Source of the DNA: an uncultured Trueperaceae bacterium
Lineage (GTDB): Bacteria; Deinococcota; Deinococci; Deinococcales; Trueperaceae
Direction of reading: 5' to 3'
Length of the DNA: 64,000 nt
Assembly (NCBI GenBank): GCA_913057165.1
Contig: CAJXNS010000003.1
Location: forward strand, 1-64,000
Positions 34,791-43,804 of this stretch are shown in pieces. The notes below the pieces were generated by a model. That model was given only the letters and a program-made list of their open reading frames with translations. It was not told the origin of the DNA and made no database searches. The first letter of the stretch is position 1; each line of letters begins with the position of its first letter. A program made the position numbers and the translations under genes.

Positions 34791-37202
34791 CTAGTTTTTT
34801 GAGCCGAATACCAACTTGCGGCGCCGCTTCGCTTTGGCCGGCCGTTGGGTCGGTCCGGCCTTCTTACCTGAAGCCTGCTTAGCATCGGTCTTCTGGCCGT
34901 TGCGCTTGGTGGCCTGTTTGGTGGTTTTCTTTGGCCTTTTACTGCCTTCGGTCGCGGCCGCGGTCTCGCCATCGTTGGCCTTGACCGCCTCACGTGCTGC
35001 CGCTGGATCGGCCAGCGGTGCTTTCACGCGCCGGGGGGCCTTTTGGCGTTTGGGAGGCTCTTCCACAACCACATCGGGCATTTCGGCACCGGCAGGTAGC
35101 AGATCGATCTGCCGTGCCGTTGGGTTCGCATTCAAAATACGGACCTCCACGCGGTCACCCATGCGGTAACGCCGTTTGCCACTCTTGCCAGAGAGCATCA
35201 TGGCTTCCTCAACGAAGACGTAGTAGTCATCATCAAGGTGCGACACGTGGATCAGGCCTTCAACCCCGTTATGCAGGGCGACAAACACCCCGAAGTTCGT
35301 CACCCCGCTGACGAAGCCGTGCATCGCCTCGCCCAGATGCTCGCGCGCCCACTTGGCGTGGTAGTACCGGGCCAGGTCGCGTTCGGCATCTTCAGCGCCG
35401 CGTTCCTTCTCACTCGTATGCGTAGCCAAATCGGGGAAGTCGCTGCGCATGCGTTCCTTCAGCGTCGGGCTCAGGCGGTGCTGAAGCAAGGCGCGTACGA
35501 CCCGGTGGACGACCAGGTCGGGGTAACGCCGAATCGGGCTGGTGAAATGCAGGTAGTTTTCAAACGCCAGCCCGAAATGCCCCAGGTTCTCGCTGCTGTA
35601 CCTGGCCTGCTTCAGGCTCCTCAACAGGAGCGTGCTGACCAGTTGCGCCTCCGGCTTGCCGGCGACCGCCTTGAGGATGCGCTGAAGATCGATCGGGCGG
35701 GCGGCCTCCACGTCAAAGTCGTACCCAAGGCGTTGCAGGCCTTTTTGAAGCGCCTCAATTTTCGCTTCGGAGGGATCCTCATGCACGCGGTATAGCGCAG
35801 GGATGTCCTTCTTCTGAAGCTCCTGAGCAACCAACCGGTTCGCCAGAAGCATGAGTTCTTCAATGAGCTGCCGGGCCGCATTGGACCGAATTGGGATGAG
35901 GTTGAGCTCGCCGTCATCATCGACATCCACTTTGGCTTCCGTGAAGTCAAAATCGAGCGCGCCTGCACCCATCCGGTCTTCACGGAGGCGCTCGGTGAGT
36001 TTCGAGAGGGCTTTGACATCGCGTTCGAGCTTGCGGTAGCCGCGCGGTAGGCGGTCGCCGTCAAGAAACTGCTGGACGTCGTCGTACGTCAGCCGTGCGT
36101 TCGATTCGATGACGGTTTCTTTCATGCGCATGGCCTTGACTTCACCGTCGCGCGTGACGTCAACGAACACACTAAGCGCCAGTCTGGGCTGCCCCTCAAC
36201 CAAGCTACAGATGCCGTTACTTAACGACTCAGGAAGCATGGGAAGCACGCGTCCTGGCAGGTACACGCTGGTGGCACGCTGTTTGGCTTCGTTATCCAGA
36301 CTGGTGCCTTCGGCAACGTAGTAGCTGACGTCAGCAATGTGCACGCCCACGCGCAGCACGCCTTTACGGGTGGAGGTGTCGTCCAGCCGCTCCAGGCTTA
36401 AGGCGTCATCGAAGTCTTTGGCGTCACTGCCGTCGATGGTGAACGTGTTGACGTGCCGGTAGTCGGTCCGGCCGGCCATCATGTCGCCCGTGACAGCATC
36501 CGGCACCGCATCGGCCTCAGCGAGGGTGTCCGCGTCGAACGCGTCTTTCAGGTCGTAATTCACGATCACGGCTTGCGTTTCGACTTCAGGATCGTCCTGT
36601 TCGCCGAGCACGTGAAGCACCTCGCCGAACGGGTCTGACTCCCCACTTTCTTCTGGCCACACCATGTGGACAACCAGCCGCAAACCGGCATCGATGCGTC
36701 CGACGGAGTCAGGGGTCAGCAGAATCCGTTCCCGCAAGCGGGGGCTGTCTGGCCGGAGGATGGCGTAACCCTGCGCGTACTCAAGGGTGCCGACAATGCG
36801 GTTGTTTTTACGCTCAATGATGCGGACGACTTCGCCGCTTGGCCGGTCGCTGGCGGACGAACCAAGCGGGCGGACCATGACACGGTCACCGTTCCACGCG
36901 CCTCCTAGCTTGTTGGCGCCGACGTGAATGTCGGGCGTTTCGCCATCCTCACGAATGAGAAATCCGAATCCGCCAGCAGCGACTTGGAGTCGACCGGGAA
37001 TGAGGTTCATTTCGGCCGGAAGGCCGTAACTGCGCCTGCGGGTTTTGATCAGTTTGCCGTCGGCAACCAGGGCGTCAAGGTCGCGTTTCAGTGCCGCACG
37101 GTCGTCAATGCCCATCTCTTTCTGGACGTCTTGTACATGCCATGGGCGTTCGGGATGATCTTTAAAAAAGCCGATGAGTTGGTCTTGCGAAGCTTCGGTC
37201 AC
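34791..37202 (-). CDS. rnr: ribonuclease R
   Basis: 3'-5' exoribonuclease of the RNB family that degrades structured RNA. N-terminal winged helix (QLIGFFKDHPERPWHVQDVQ), cold-shock domains, the RNB core with catalytic Asp cluster TIDGSDAKDFDDALS, YVAEGTSLDNEAKQRATSVY and SPIRRYPDLVVHR, then an S1 domain (GFVSGVTNFGVFVAL). The Lys/Arg-rich tail (about 740-803) is typical. The GTG at 37202 is 7 nt behind TACACT (37215-37210) and is preferred to the longer frame. About 803 aa. Only 5 nt separate its stop from the carB stop. Confidence 0.95.
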   Translation of the reverse strand: MTEASQDQLIGFFKDHPERPWHVQDVQKEMGIDDRAALKRDLDALVADGKLIKTRRRSYGLPAEMNLIPGRLQVAAGGFGFLIREDGETPDIHVGANKLGGAWNGDRVMVRPLGSSASDRPSGEVVRIIERKNNRIVGTLEYAQGYAILRPDSPRLRERILLTPDSVGRIDAGLRLVVHMVWPEESGESDPFGEVLHVLGEQDDPEVETQAVIVNYDLKDAFDADTLAEADAVPDAVTGDMMAGRTDYRHVNTFTIDGSDAKDFDDALSLERLDDTSTRKGVLRVGVHIADVSYYVAEGTSLDNEAKQRATSVYLPGRVLPMLPESLSNGICSLVEGQPRLALSVFVDVTRDGEVKAMRMKETVIESNARLTYDDVQQFLDGDRLPRGYRKLERDVKALSKLTERLREDRMGAGALDFDFTEAKVDVDDDGELNLIPIRSNAARQLIEELMLLANRLVAQELQKKDIPALYRVHEDPSEAKIEALQKGLQRLGYDFDVEAARPIDLQRILKAVAGKPEAQLVSTLLLRSLKQARYSSENLGHFGLAFENYLHFTSPIRRYPDLVVHRVVRALLQHRLSPTLKERMRSDFPDLATHTSEKERGAEDAERDLARYYHAKWAREHLGEAMHGFVSGVTNFGVFVALHNGVEGLIHVSHLDDDYYVFVEEAMMLSGKSGKRRYRMGDRVEVRILNANPTARQIDLLPAGAEMPDVVVEEPPKRQKAPRRVKAPLADPAAAREAVKANDGETAAATEGSKRPKKTTKQATKRNGQKTDAKQASGKKAGPTQRPAKAKRRRKLVFGSKN

Positions 37203-37402
37203 TAACGCGAGTGTAACCTGCCGGCTTACGCGCCCGCCGTGCAGGCGTCGTGCACGTCCGCTGCGTCCGCTGCCTGCACCCCAGTCCCGCACGCACGGTT
37301 GGTAGCATCGCTGTTAACGATGCGTGCCCGCCTCATCCTTCGCCGCAGTCCTGGCGCGACGGTCAGCTCACCGGTTGGCTTGCCGTGAGAGCCGCGGCTT
37401 CT

Positions 37403-38617
37403 ATGGTCAAGCTGGCGTGGCGTTCGCTGTTCAGGCAGCGACGAAGAACCGCCCTCCTGATTGCGGTTGTGGCGTACGCGACGCTGGCGATCCTGTTTTT
37501 TTGGGGGTTTGTCGACGGGTTTCTGAACTCGATTTACCAAGGCCAGGGCCGCCTTGTGGCAGCCCCCGTTGCGATCCATACCGAGGCGTACCAGGCCGAT
37601 CCCGACCTTTCGCATGCCCTCACAGAGTTAGCGGCAGCCCGTGAGGTCGCCGCAGCGCATCCAGCCGTTTCGGCCGTCAGCGCGCGCCTTGACGTGCCGG
37701 TCTTGCTGCGCAGCCCTTACGCCAGCCGCGGTGCCAACTTACGCGGCGTTGAACCCAGCACGGAACCCGCCGTGAGCGATGTACCCGGCGCGGTCAAGGA
37801 AGGCCGCTTCCTAGCGGCGCAGGGTGAGGTGGTCCTCGGCATCGCACTGGCGCGCGACCTGGACGTGCGGCTGGGCGAGCGGCTGGCCGTGGACGCCAAC
37901 GGTCTGGATGGACCGGCGGCCACCGGCTTAACGGTCGTGGGCTTCGTGGACAGCGGCGTGGAGCAGGTTGACGAAACCGTGGTCCTGGCGCACATTGACG
38001 ACGCTCGCACCCTGAGCGGTGTGACGACCGCCACAAGCCTCGCTGTGGGCGTGCCTTTCGGTCGGGAAGAAGCGGTCGCTAGGGCTTTGAACCAGGATCT
38101 ATCGGCGGGCGTGGCTGCGTTCGGCATCATGGACCAGATGGGGGATTTGGCGCAAGGCTTGGCTGCAGAACGGCTGCAAATGCTGCCGCTTGGGTTGTTG
38201 TTTAGCTTGTTCGCTGCGGTGGCGGTCACGTCAAGTTTGGTGGTGTCGGTGATGGAGCGGACACGTGAATTCGGTGTGATGTTGGCCCTTGGGATGTCGC
38301 ACCGGAGATTAGGGCTCATGGTGACGACCGAAGCGGTTCTTGGTTCCCTGTTAGGCCTTGGCGTGGGGTTGGTATTGGGCTACGCGCTGCTCGTGTGGCT
38401 GGCGCAAGTCAACGTGCTCGGTCCAGCCATCATGGCTGCCTACGGCGACTTTCTTAGCGGGTTGGCGTTGACGAACGATGTGCGAGCGGACGTTCGCCTT
38501 GAGTACGCCATGTACGCCGGTTTCACGGTGGTGCTTGCCGCCGTGTTCGCGGTCATTACGCCAGCACGGCGGGTGGCCAGGTTGGTGCCGTCTGAGGCGA
38601 TGAGGGCGCCAGACTGA
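37403..38617 (+). CDS. FtsX/LolE-type ABC transporter permease (first of two)
   Basis: About 404 aa with the MacB/LolE layout. An N-terminal helix (MVKLAWRSLFRQRRRTALLI) is followed by a large periplasmic MacB-PCD domain (about 45-250: VSAVSARLDVPVLLR, GREFLAAQGEVVLGIALARDL-like segment) and three C-terminal helices with the FtsX signature VMERTREFGVMLALGMSHRRL. ATG 37403 was chosen for the family-like start; an in-frame GTG at 37385 is possible. It begins the six-gene plus-strand cluster ending at 42813. Confidence 0.85.
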   Translation: MVKLAWRSLFRQRRRTALLIAVVAYATLAILFFWGFVDGFLNSIYQGQGRLVAAPVAIHTEAYQADPDLSHALTELAAAREVAAAHPAVSAVSARLDVPVLLRSPYASRGANLRGVEPSTEPAVSDVPGAVKEGRFLAAQGEVVLGIALARDLDVRLGERLAVDANGLDGPAATGLTVVGFVDSGVEQVDETVVLAHIDDARTLSGVTTATSLAVGVPFGREEAVARALNQDLSAGVAAFGIMDQMGDLAQGLAAERLQMLPLGLLFSLFAAVAVTSSLVVSVMERTREFGVMLALGMSHRRLGLMVTTEAVLGSLLGLGVGLVLGYALLVWLAQVNVLGPAIMAAYGDFLSGLALTNDVRADVRLEYAMYAGFTVVLAAVFAVITPARRVARLVPSEAMRAPD

Positions 38618-38631
38618 TGAGGAGGATGCCT

Positions 38632-39399
38632 ATGCGTAGGCCCAAACGGTTGACCGCGATGGTGGTCTGCTTGCTGCTTGCCGCAAGCGGTACGCCAAGC
38701 CTTTCGCAGGATGTGCCGGCAGATGCTGAGGCCGTTCTTGACGCTGTGGTCGAAAACCTTCGCGGGGGTGGCCAACGCGCCACGATCGAGATGCGGGTTG
38801 AGGACGGTGAGGACGTTGAAACCTACCGTTTAGCCATCATCAGTGACGGTACCGATCGGGCGTTAACGCGTGTTCTTGAACCTGCACGTGAGGCGGGTCA
38901 GGCGTTTTTGGTGAACGGGAACGACTTGTTTATTTACGCGCCGAGGCTCGGTCGAACGCTGCGTTTGCCGCCGTCCGGCCGCAGCGACAGTTTTCTAGGG
39001 AGTGATCTTTCCTATAACGACCTTGCGGGGGACGACGTCGCGCGCGATTTCACAGCCAGTATCGCCGCACGCGATGAGGCCACCATCACGCTTTCGCTGA
39101 CGCCGAACGAGAATGCAGCCACGCCTTACGGGGAGGTGCGGATGAACGTCCGACTCCCCGATTTGGCCCCACTTCGCCTCACCTACTTTGACCAACGGAA
39201 CCAGGCGGTGAAGCGGATTGAACTGTCTTCTTTCGAGTTGCATGATGGTAGCGGGCCGGTTCCGACCCGGTTTGATGTGGTGGACCTGCGTCCTGACGGG
39301 GGGCGGACGGTGGCTCGCTGGTTGGATGCCGAATTCGGCGTCACCCCGCCGGACCGCTGTTTCACCCTTGAGGCTCTTGAACGCGGGTGCGAGTGGTGA
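38632..39399 (+). CDS. LolA-like outer-membrane lipoprotein-sorting protein
   Basis: 255 aa. Signal peptide about 1-25 (LLLAASGTPSLSQ). The mature part has the LolA-like half-barrel family features: VDAVVENLRGGG, TRVLEPAREAGQAFLVNGNDLFIYAPRLGRTLRL (in pieces) and SFLGSDLSYNDLAGDDVARDF, the DLSY-x-DL motif of this family. These periplasmic proteins carry lipoproteins or lipids. GGAGG (38621-38625) lies 6 nt before ATG 38632, which decides this start over the ATG at 38617. Ends in a GTGA overlap with the second permease. Confidence 0.82.
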   Translation: MRRPKRLTAMVVCLLLAASGTPSLSQDVPADAEAVLDAVVENLRGGGQRATIEMRVEDGEDVETYRLAIISDGTDRALTRVLEPAREAGQAFLVNGNDLFIYAPRLGRTLRLPPSGRSDSFLGSDLSYNDLAGDDVARDFTASIAARDEATITLSLTPNENAATPYGEVRMNVRLPDLAPLRLTYFDQRNQAVKRIELSSFELHDGSGPVPTRFDVVDLRPDGGRTVARWLDAEFGVTPPDRCFTLEALERGCEW

Positions 39400-40625
39400 C
39401 AACCCTCGCCTGGCGCAACCTTGGCCGGCATACCCGCCGAAGCGTGGTGACCGCCGGTGCCGTCGGCATTGTGGTGTACCTAAGCCTCCTCTACTTCGGT
39501 CTTGGTGGTGCGGCGGTGAACAGCCTTTACCAACGCTTGACGGATACGTCTGGGCACGTGCAGGTTCGTCAGGAGGGTTGGCGTGATGCCACGCGTTTTG
39601 ACGCCACCCTGCTTAAGGACACCGAGGCCTTGCGGGAGACCGTCTCAGGCGCATCCGCGCAACACATGGAACGTCCGGTCGTGGTGGGTGTTTTGAACGC
39701 CCCCGCGTTGCTTTCCGGCGCGGAGCGCTCAAGGGGGGTCTCCTTAACAGGGCAGGATTGGCCTGAAGTGATGGTGGACCGCCGGCTTGAAGGAGGGACC
39801 CTTTCAGGAGAGTTCCTGTCGGGGCGCGGCGGCATTGTCCTCGGGGCCGGTTTGGCCGAGGCGTTGGATGTCGCCATAGGCGATGACGTGTGGGCGTACG
39901 CCCCAGGTGGATCTGGGTTTGGTGCAGGCGTGTTCACGCTGGTAGGCACGGTGGACCTGCCCGACCAGGCGACCGAGCTCGCGACCGCTTGGGTTGGCCT
40001 GGATGACCTTCAAGAGATGGTGGCACCAGACGCCGTGCAACGCCTTGAGATTCACGGTGTGAACCTGACGCGTTTGGATAAAGACGTTGTCAGCGACGCT
40101 TTGGCAGCGGAGCTGCAAGGCACGCTTGAAAACCTTCAGGTGGCCACGTGGCGGGTTCTTAACCCATCGACCGTGCGTCTGCTTAGCACCATCGATCCGA
40201 TGTTGTTTGCCGTATCGGTGCTTTTTTTCGTGCTGGCGGGATTGTTGGTCCTCAACACGGTGTACTTAAGCGTGATGGAACGCATTCACGAGTTTGGGGT
40301 AATCCACGCGCTCGGCGCTGGCGACCGGAAGGTACTCGGCATGGTGGCCCTGGAGAGCATGTTTCTTGCTGGGCTGGGTACGGCCGTCGGTTCCGCCGCG
40401 GGTTTGGCAACGGTCGCTGGACTGTCGGATGGCTTTCGCATCCCGAGCCTCGAGTCGTACTACGCGTCGTTCGGTCTGACGCCGGTTTGGTACCCCTCGC
40501 TTGAGCCTCATCAGGTGGCGTTCGCGGTGGGCTTTGCGTTTTTGACGGCGATTCTTGCGGCCCTGTGGCCCGCCTGGGTGGCGTCGCGCCTAGAGCCGAT
40601 TGAGGCGATGCGGTTTCATGTTTAG
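39396..40625 (+). CDS. FtsX/LolC-type ABC transporter permease (second of two)
   Basis: About 409 aa with the same layout as the first permease: N-terminal helix (TLAWRNLGRHTRRSVVTAGA), periplasmic domain (about 45-255: VDRRLEGGTLSGEFL, GGIVLGAGLAEALDV), then three helices with VMERIHEFGVIHALGAGDRKV and RLEPIEAMRFHV. GTG 39396 overlaps the LolA-like stop as GTGA. Two different FtsX subunits with one ATPase resemble LolCDE. Nine nt separate it from the ATPase gene. Confidence 0.86.
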   Translation: MTTLAWRNLGRHTRRSVVTAGAVGIVVYLSLLYFGLGGAAVNSLYQRLTDTSGHVQVRQEGWRDATRFDATLLKDTEALRETVSGASAQHMERPVVVGVLNAPALLSGAERSRGVSLTGQDWPEVMVDRRLEGGTLSGEFLSGRGGIVLGAGLAEALDVAIGDDVWAYAPGGSGFGAGVFTLVGTVDLPDQATELATAWVGLDDLQEMVAPDAVQRLEIHGVNLTRLDKDVVSDALAAELQGTLENLQVATWRVLNPSTVRLLSTIDPMLFAVSVLFFVLAGLLVLNTVYLSVMERIHEFGVIHALGAGDRKVLGMVALESMFLAGLGTAVGSAAGLATVAGLSDGFRIPSLESYYASFGLTPVWYPSLEPHQVAFAVGFAFLTAILAALWPAWVASRLEPIEAMRFHV

Positions 40626-40634
40626 GAGTCTTCT

Positions 40635-41339
40635 GTGACGCTGTTTTCCGTTCGCAATGTACGCAAAACGTACCGTGTGGGCACGGTCGAAACGCATGCT
40701 CTGCGCGGCGTGAACCTTGAGGTGTCGCGCGGCGAGTTTACGGCGATTGCGGGGCCGTCGGGCAGTGGTAAGTCAACGCTGCTGCACCTGATGGGCGTTT
40801 TGGACCGACCGAGCGACGGAGCGGTGGTTCTCGCGGGTGAACGAATCGACCGGCTGCCACGTGCCGCCGCGGCACGCTTGAGGCTTGCGCGCTTGGGTTT
40901 CGTGTTCCAGGCGTACAACCTCATTCCCGTCATGACAGCACTCGAGAATGCAGCGTTCGTCCTCGAACTGCAAGGGGTCCCGCGTCGTGAACGGGAAGCC
41001 CGTGCGCGCGAAGCGCTGGGTTTGCTTGGGATGGACGGCCTAGAAGGGCGTATGCCGAACCAGCTGTCGGGTGGGCAGCAGCAGCGGGTGGCGGTTGCAC
41101 GCGCCATTGCGAGCGGCCCTGACATTGTGCTTGCTGATGAGCCCACCGCGAACCTAGACAGCGCGACCGGCCAAGCGCTGATTGATTTGATGCGGCGTCT
41201 CAACGAGGAGCAGGGGGTGACGTTCGTCTTCAGTACGCACGACCCGCGGTTGCTGTCGCATGTACGGCGCACGGTTCGGCTTGAAGACGGCCGCGTGGTG
41301 GATGACGAACATGCGGACGCTGGGCAGGGTGATGCATGA
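40635..41339 (+). CDS. LolD/MacB-type ABC transporter ATPase
   Basis: 234 aa. Walker A GPSGSGKST, Q-loop FVFQAYNLIPVM, signature LSGGQQQRVAVARAI, Walker B IVLADEPTANLDS, and H-loop STHDPRL. This is the type III (mechanotransmission) family serving FtsX-type permeases. AGGAG (about 40623-40627) precedes the GTG at 40635. Its stop overlaps the next gene as ATGA. Confidence 0.93.
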   Translation: MTLFSVRNVRKTYRVGTVETHALRGVNLEVSRGEFTAIAGPSGSGKSTLLHLMGVLDRPSDGAVVLAGERIDRLPRAAAARLRLARLGFVFQAYNLIPVMTALENAAFVLELQGVPRREREARAREALGLLGMDGLEGRMPNQLSGGQQQRVAVARAIASGPDIVLADEPTANLDSATGQALIDLMRRLNEEQGVTFVFSTHDPRLLSHVRRTVRLEDGRVVDDEHADAGQGDA

Positions 41340-42370
41340 AGGTGGTGCGGCCTTTCGCCATCATGCTCTCCGCTTTGGGGCTGGTGGTGGGGGTGGCGCA
41401 GGCATCGGGCGGATGGACCCTGCAAGGCGAAACAACCCTCGTGCTTGGTGCCGCCTTGGGTCAGCCCTCAGGGGGTGCCCTGCCGGCTGATTTGCGGGCG
41501 CGCCTGCGGCTTGAAACGGACGATACCCGCGGGTGGTTTGCGCAAGTGGACGCCAACCCGCGTGTATCGGTCGGGAACCTTGCCGAGGCGGGTGACGTGG
41601 ACCTCGGGGCCTCGCTGGGGCTCACGACCGCCTTGGTGGGCCGGGAAGGCACAACCTGGCGTGCTACGGCGGGGTTGGAGGGTTGGCCGCTTGGAGAGGG
41701 ACGGCTGATGGATGCCCTCTCGCGTGGCAGCCAGACGGTGGATGTGCCACGGTCCGGTATTTGGGGCGCACGGGTGACGACCTACCAGGGTGCCGTCCGG
41801 TCACGGGTTGGGTTGACCGTGAGCGGTCGCGCGCAGGACGGGCCTGTGAAGCGGGCGATCGGGGCCGCCTCAAGCGTGCGTTATGACGGCCGCGATGCAA
41901 CCATCGGCGCGCATCTGCACGGGACTCGCGGCAGCACCTCGGTGGTTGCGGCGGGCTTGACGGCCTCCACGACGGTTGCTTCGTACGTGGCGTACGGTGA
42001 CGTGTGGTGGGTTCAACCGTCAGGCCTGCGGGCCCTCATGGGGGTCAGCGGTTATCTCAACCAGGCGTTATGGACCGTGGAGGGCGGCTGGCTGCCGCCC
42101 GATCCTACGCTTCTCGGTGCGCTCCAGAGTGACAACCGGGCGGCGGTGCGAATGGAAACGTCCTTGCCTACCCCGCCGGCCACGTGGACCCTCGCCATGG
42201 GGGCAGCCTGGCCGCGCTTGAACGACAAGACGACGACCACGGCTGACGCCTCGCTTACGTGGTCGCGCGCCTTCGGGGATGCCCTGGTGGCCATCAGCGC
42301 TCAGACTGAGCGTGCGGCAGGCACAACCGTGTTTGGCGCCACGGCCGGTTGGACGGTGTTCTTCCCATGA
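41336..42370 (+). CDS. secreted beta-rich protein, possible outer-membrane barrel
   Basis: 344 aa. Signal peptide about 1-23 (VGVAQASGG). The mature sequence is Gly/Thr/Ser-rich with many alternating hydrophobic strands (RLRLETDDTRGWFAQVDANP, SRVGLTVSGRA, TSVVAAGLTAST) and ends WTVFFP, an aromatic C-terminus typical of outer-membrane beta-barrels. No known family is recognised by eye. Its coupling to the Lol-like ATPase (ATGA) suggests it is the outer-membrane part or a substrate of this system. Confidence 0.7.
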   Translation: MKVVRPFAIMLSALGLVVGVAQASGGWTLQGETTLVLGAALGQPSGGALPADLRARLRLETDDTRGWFAQVDANPRVSVGNLAEAGDVDLGASLGLTTALVGREGTTWRATAGLEGWPLGEGRLMDALSRGSQTVDVPRSGIWGARVTTYQGAVRSRVGLTVSGRAQDGPVKRAIGAASSVRYDGRDATIGAHLHGTRGSTSVVAAGLTASTTVASYVAYGDVWWVQPSGLRALMGVSGYLNQALWTVEGGWLPPDPTLLGALQSDNRAAVRMETSLPTPPATWTLAMGAAWPRLNDKTTTTADASLTWSRAFGDALVAISAQTERAAGTTVFGATAGWTVFFP

Positions 42371-42813
42371 CCGAAGCAAGGGTCGTTCGTGCGCTCCGGC
42401 AGATTGGGCCTCAGTTGCTGGTTTGGGCGGCCATGTCGATGGTTGTGGGGGCTGTCTTGATGGGGTTTGGCACGCCGTTCTGGCAGGCGTTTGGGGTGCA
42501 GGCGTTCGCTTGGGGGGCGATCGATGCGGCCATTGCAGGATTTGGGATGCGCGACAACCGCCGCAAGCGTACGGCGCTGGGTTTGGCGGCGCCGGCTTGG
42601 CATGCCGAGGTTGTCAAAGTACGACGCATCCTGCTGCTGAACGTGTGGCTTGACGTGGGTTACGTCACGGTGGGTGTGTTGCTGATGCTGTTCAACGCAT
42701 CAGAGGTGCGCCTTGGGCACGGGTTTGGGGTTCTGGTGCAAGGCGGGTTTTTGCTGGTGTTTGACGCGTGGCATCACCGGCGTTTGCGGCCGTTCATCCG
42801 GGCGTCTGTGTAG
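42367..42813 (+). CDS. small integral membrane protein (four helices)
   Basis: 148 aa, starting at the ATG that overlaps the barrel-like gene as ATGA. Four hydrophobic helices: LLVWAAMSMVVGAVLMGFG, AFGVQAFAWGAIDAAIAG, LLLNVWLDVGYVTVGVLLML and FGVLVQGGFLLVFDAWHH. The cytosolic loop MRDNRRKRTALGL is basic. Function unknown; it is the last gene of the envelope ABC cluster and convergent with the prenyl synthase. Confidence 0.75.
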   Translation: MTEARVVRALRQIGPQLLVWAAMSMVVGAVLMGFGTPFWQAFGVQAFAWGAIDAAIAGFGMRDNRRKRTALGLAAPAWHAEVVKVRRILLLNVWLDVGYVTVGVLLMLFNASEVRLGHGFGVLVQGGFLLVFDAWHHRRLRPFIRASV

Positions 42814-42823
42814 GCGTCCCTGA

Positions 42824-43771
42824 CTACCGGAGTCGCTGGAGCTCGCGGTCAACCAAAGCCCCTAGCGCGTCCACTTCAGGGCCTTCTGGCATACCGGCAA
42901 GCGCTTCTTGGGCTGCCGCAATTTCTTGCGTGATCGCTTCGACCGTCAGGTCGTCGGCGCCCTCGTCTTGCACGAGTTGCCGCATGCGTTCGACATCGCT
43001 GGCTTCAGACGCGTGGCGGCGCAGGATGCCGATCGCTTCCTCGTGACCTCGTTCGATGAGTTGCAGGACCGAGTGCGTTGCCTTGCCTTCGCGTAAATCA
43101 CCGCCGACGGGCTTGCCGAGCTCTTCGGCGGTGCCCATGAGGTCGAGGCGGTCGTCTTGAAGTTGAAAGGCCCGTCCGTAGGCGAGACCGAACCGTTCGA
43201 ATGTGTTCACCACGTCGCGGTTTTCGTGGTTGAGGATGGCTGGACCTGCGACCGCCGTGGCGAGTAGGTCGGCGGTTTTGCCATCGATGACGCGGTAGTA
43301 CTCGTCCATCGACCAGGTTTCAAGCGCCGCCATTTGGAACTGGCGAACTTCTCCTTCGCAGACTTTCGCGGCGGTTTCAGACATCCGTCTCGTGAAGTCC
43401 GCGTGATTCGCATCCGCAAGCAGACCCAAGACGCGCGCCAGCAGGAAATCGCCGGACATGACGCTGACGACGTTGCCGTAGCGGCGAAAGGCGGCCTCGG
43501 CTCCGCGCCGCGTATCCGCATCATCGATGAGATCGTCGTGCAGCAGGGAGGCTGAGTGAAGAAGCTCAACCGACAAGGCGACCGTCATGCCGTGCTGCGT
43601 CACCCCGCCTAGGGCGTGATTGGCTAAAAAAGCGAGGGTGGGCCTAAGGCGCTTGCCGCCCGCTGCGAGTAGGTCGTCACCGATCGCTTCAATGAACGGA
43701 ACGTCGCTTTTGACGACCGTGCGTAGGTTGGCTTCAAACTGTTCAAGGTCGTCGCGAATGGCGTCCATCAT
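42824..43771 (-). CDS. long-chain trans-polyprenyl diphosphate synthase
   Basis: 315 aa. First aspartate-rich motif LLHDDLIDDADTRRG and second QLQDDRLDLMG, plus GGKRLRPTL for isopentenyl diphosphate. The residue five before the first motif is Ala, a small side chain that allows long products, so a menaquinone side-chain role (about C35-C40) is likely; exact length cannot be told. ATG 43771 lies 6 nt behind TAGGCT (43783-43778), probably leaderless. Rex lies immediately upstream on the same strand. Confidence 0.9.
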   Translation of the reverse strand: MMDAIRDDLEQFEANLRTVVKSDVPFIEAIGDDLLAAGGKRLRPTLAFLANHALGGVTQHGMTVALSVELLHSASLLHDDLIDDADTRRGAEAAFRRYGNVVSVMSGDFLLARVLGLLADANHADFTRRMSETAAKVCEGEVRQFQMAALETWSMDEYYRVIDGKTADLLATAVAGPAILNHENRDVVNTFERFGLAYGRAFQLQDDRLDLMGTAEELGKPVGGDLREGKATHSVLQLIERGHEEAIGILRRHASEASDVERMRQLVQDEGADDLTVEAITQEIAAAQEALAGMPEGPEVDALGALVDRELQRLR

Positions 43772-43804
43772 CGCGGCAGCCTACCGCGCCTGGGCGTGTC
43801 GTTT

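Noticed and set aside
37250-37402. Longer N-terminus of the first FtsX permease
   Set aside because: Pro/Cys/His-rich sequence unlike the family and no SD before it; the family-like start is at 37403 (or GTG 37385).
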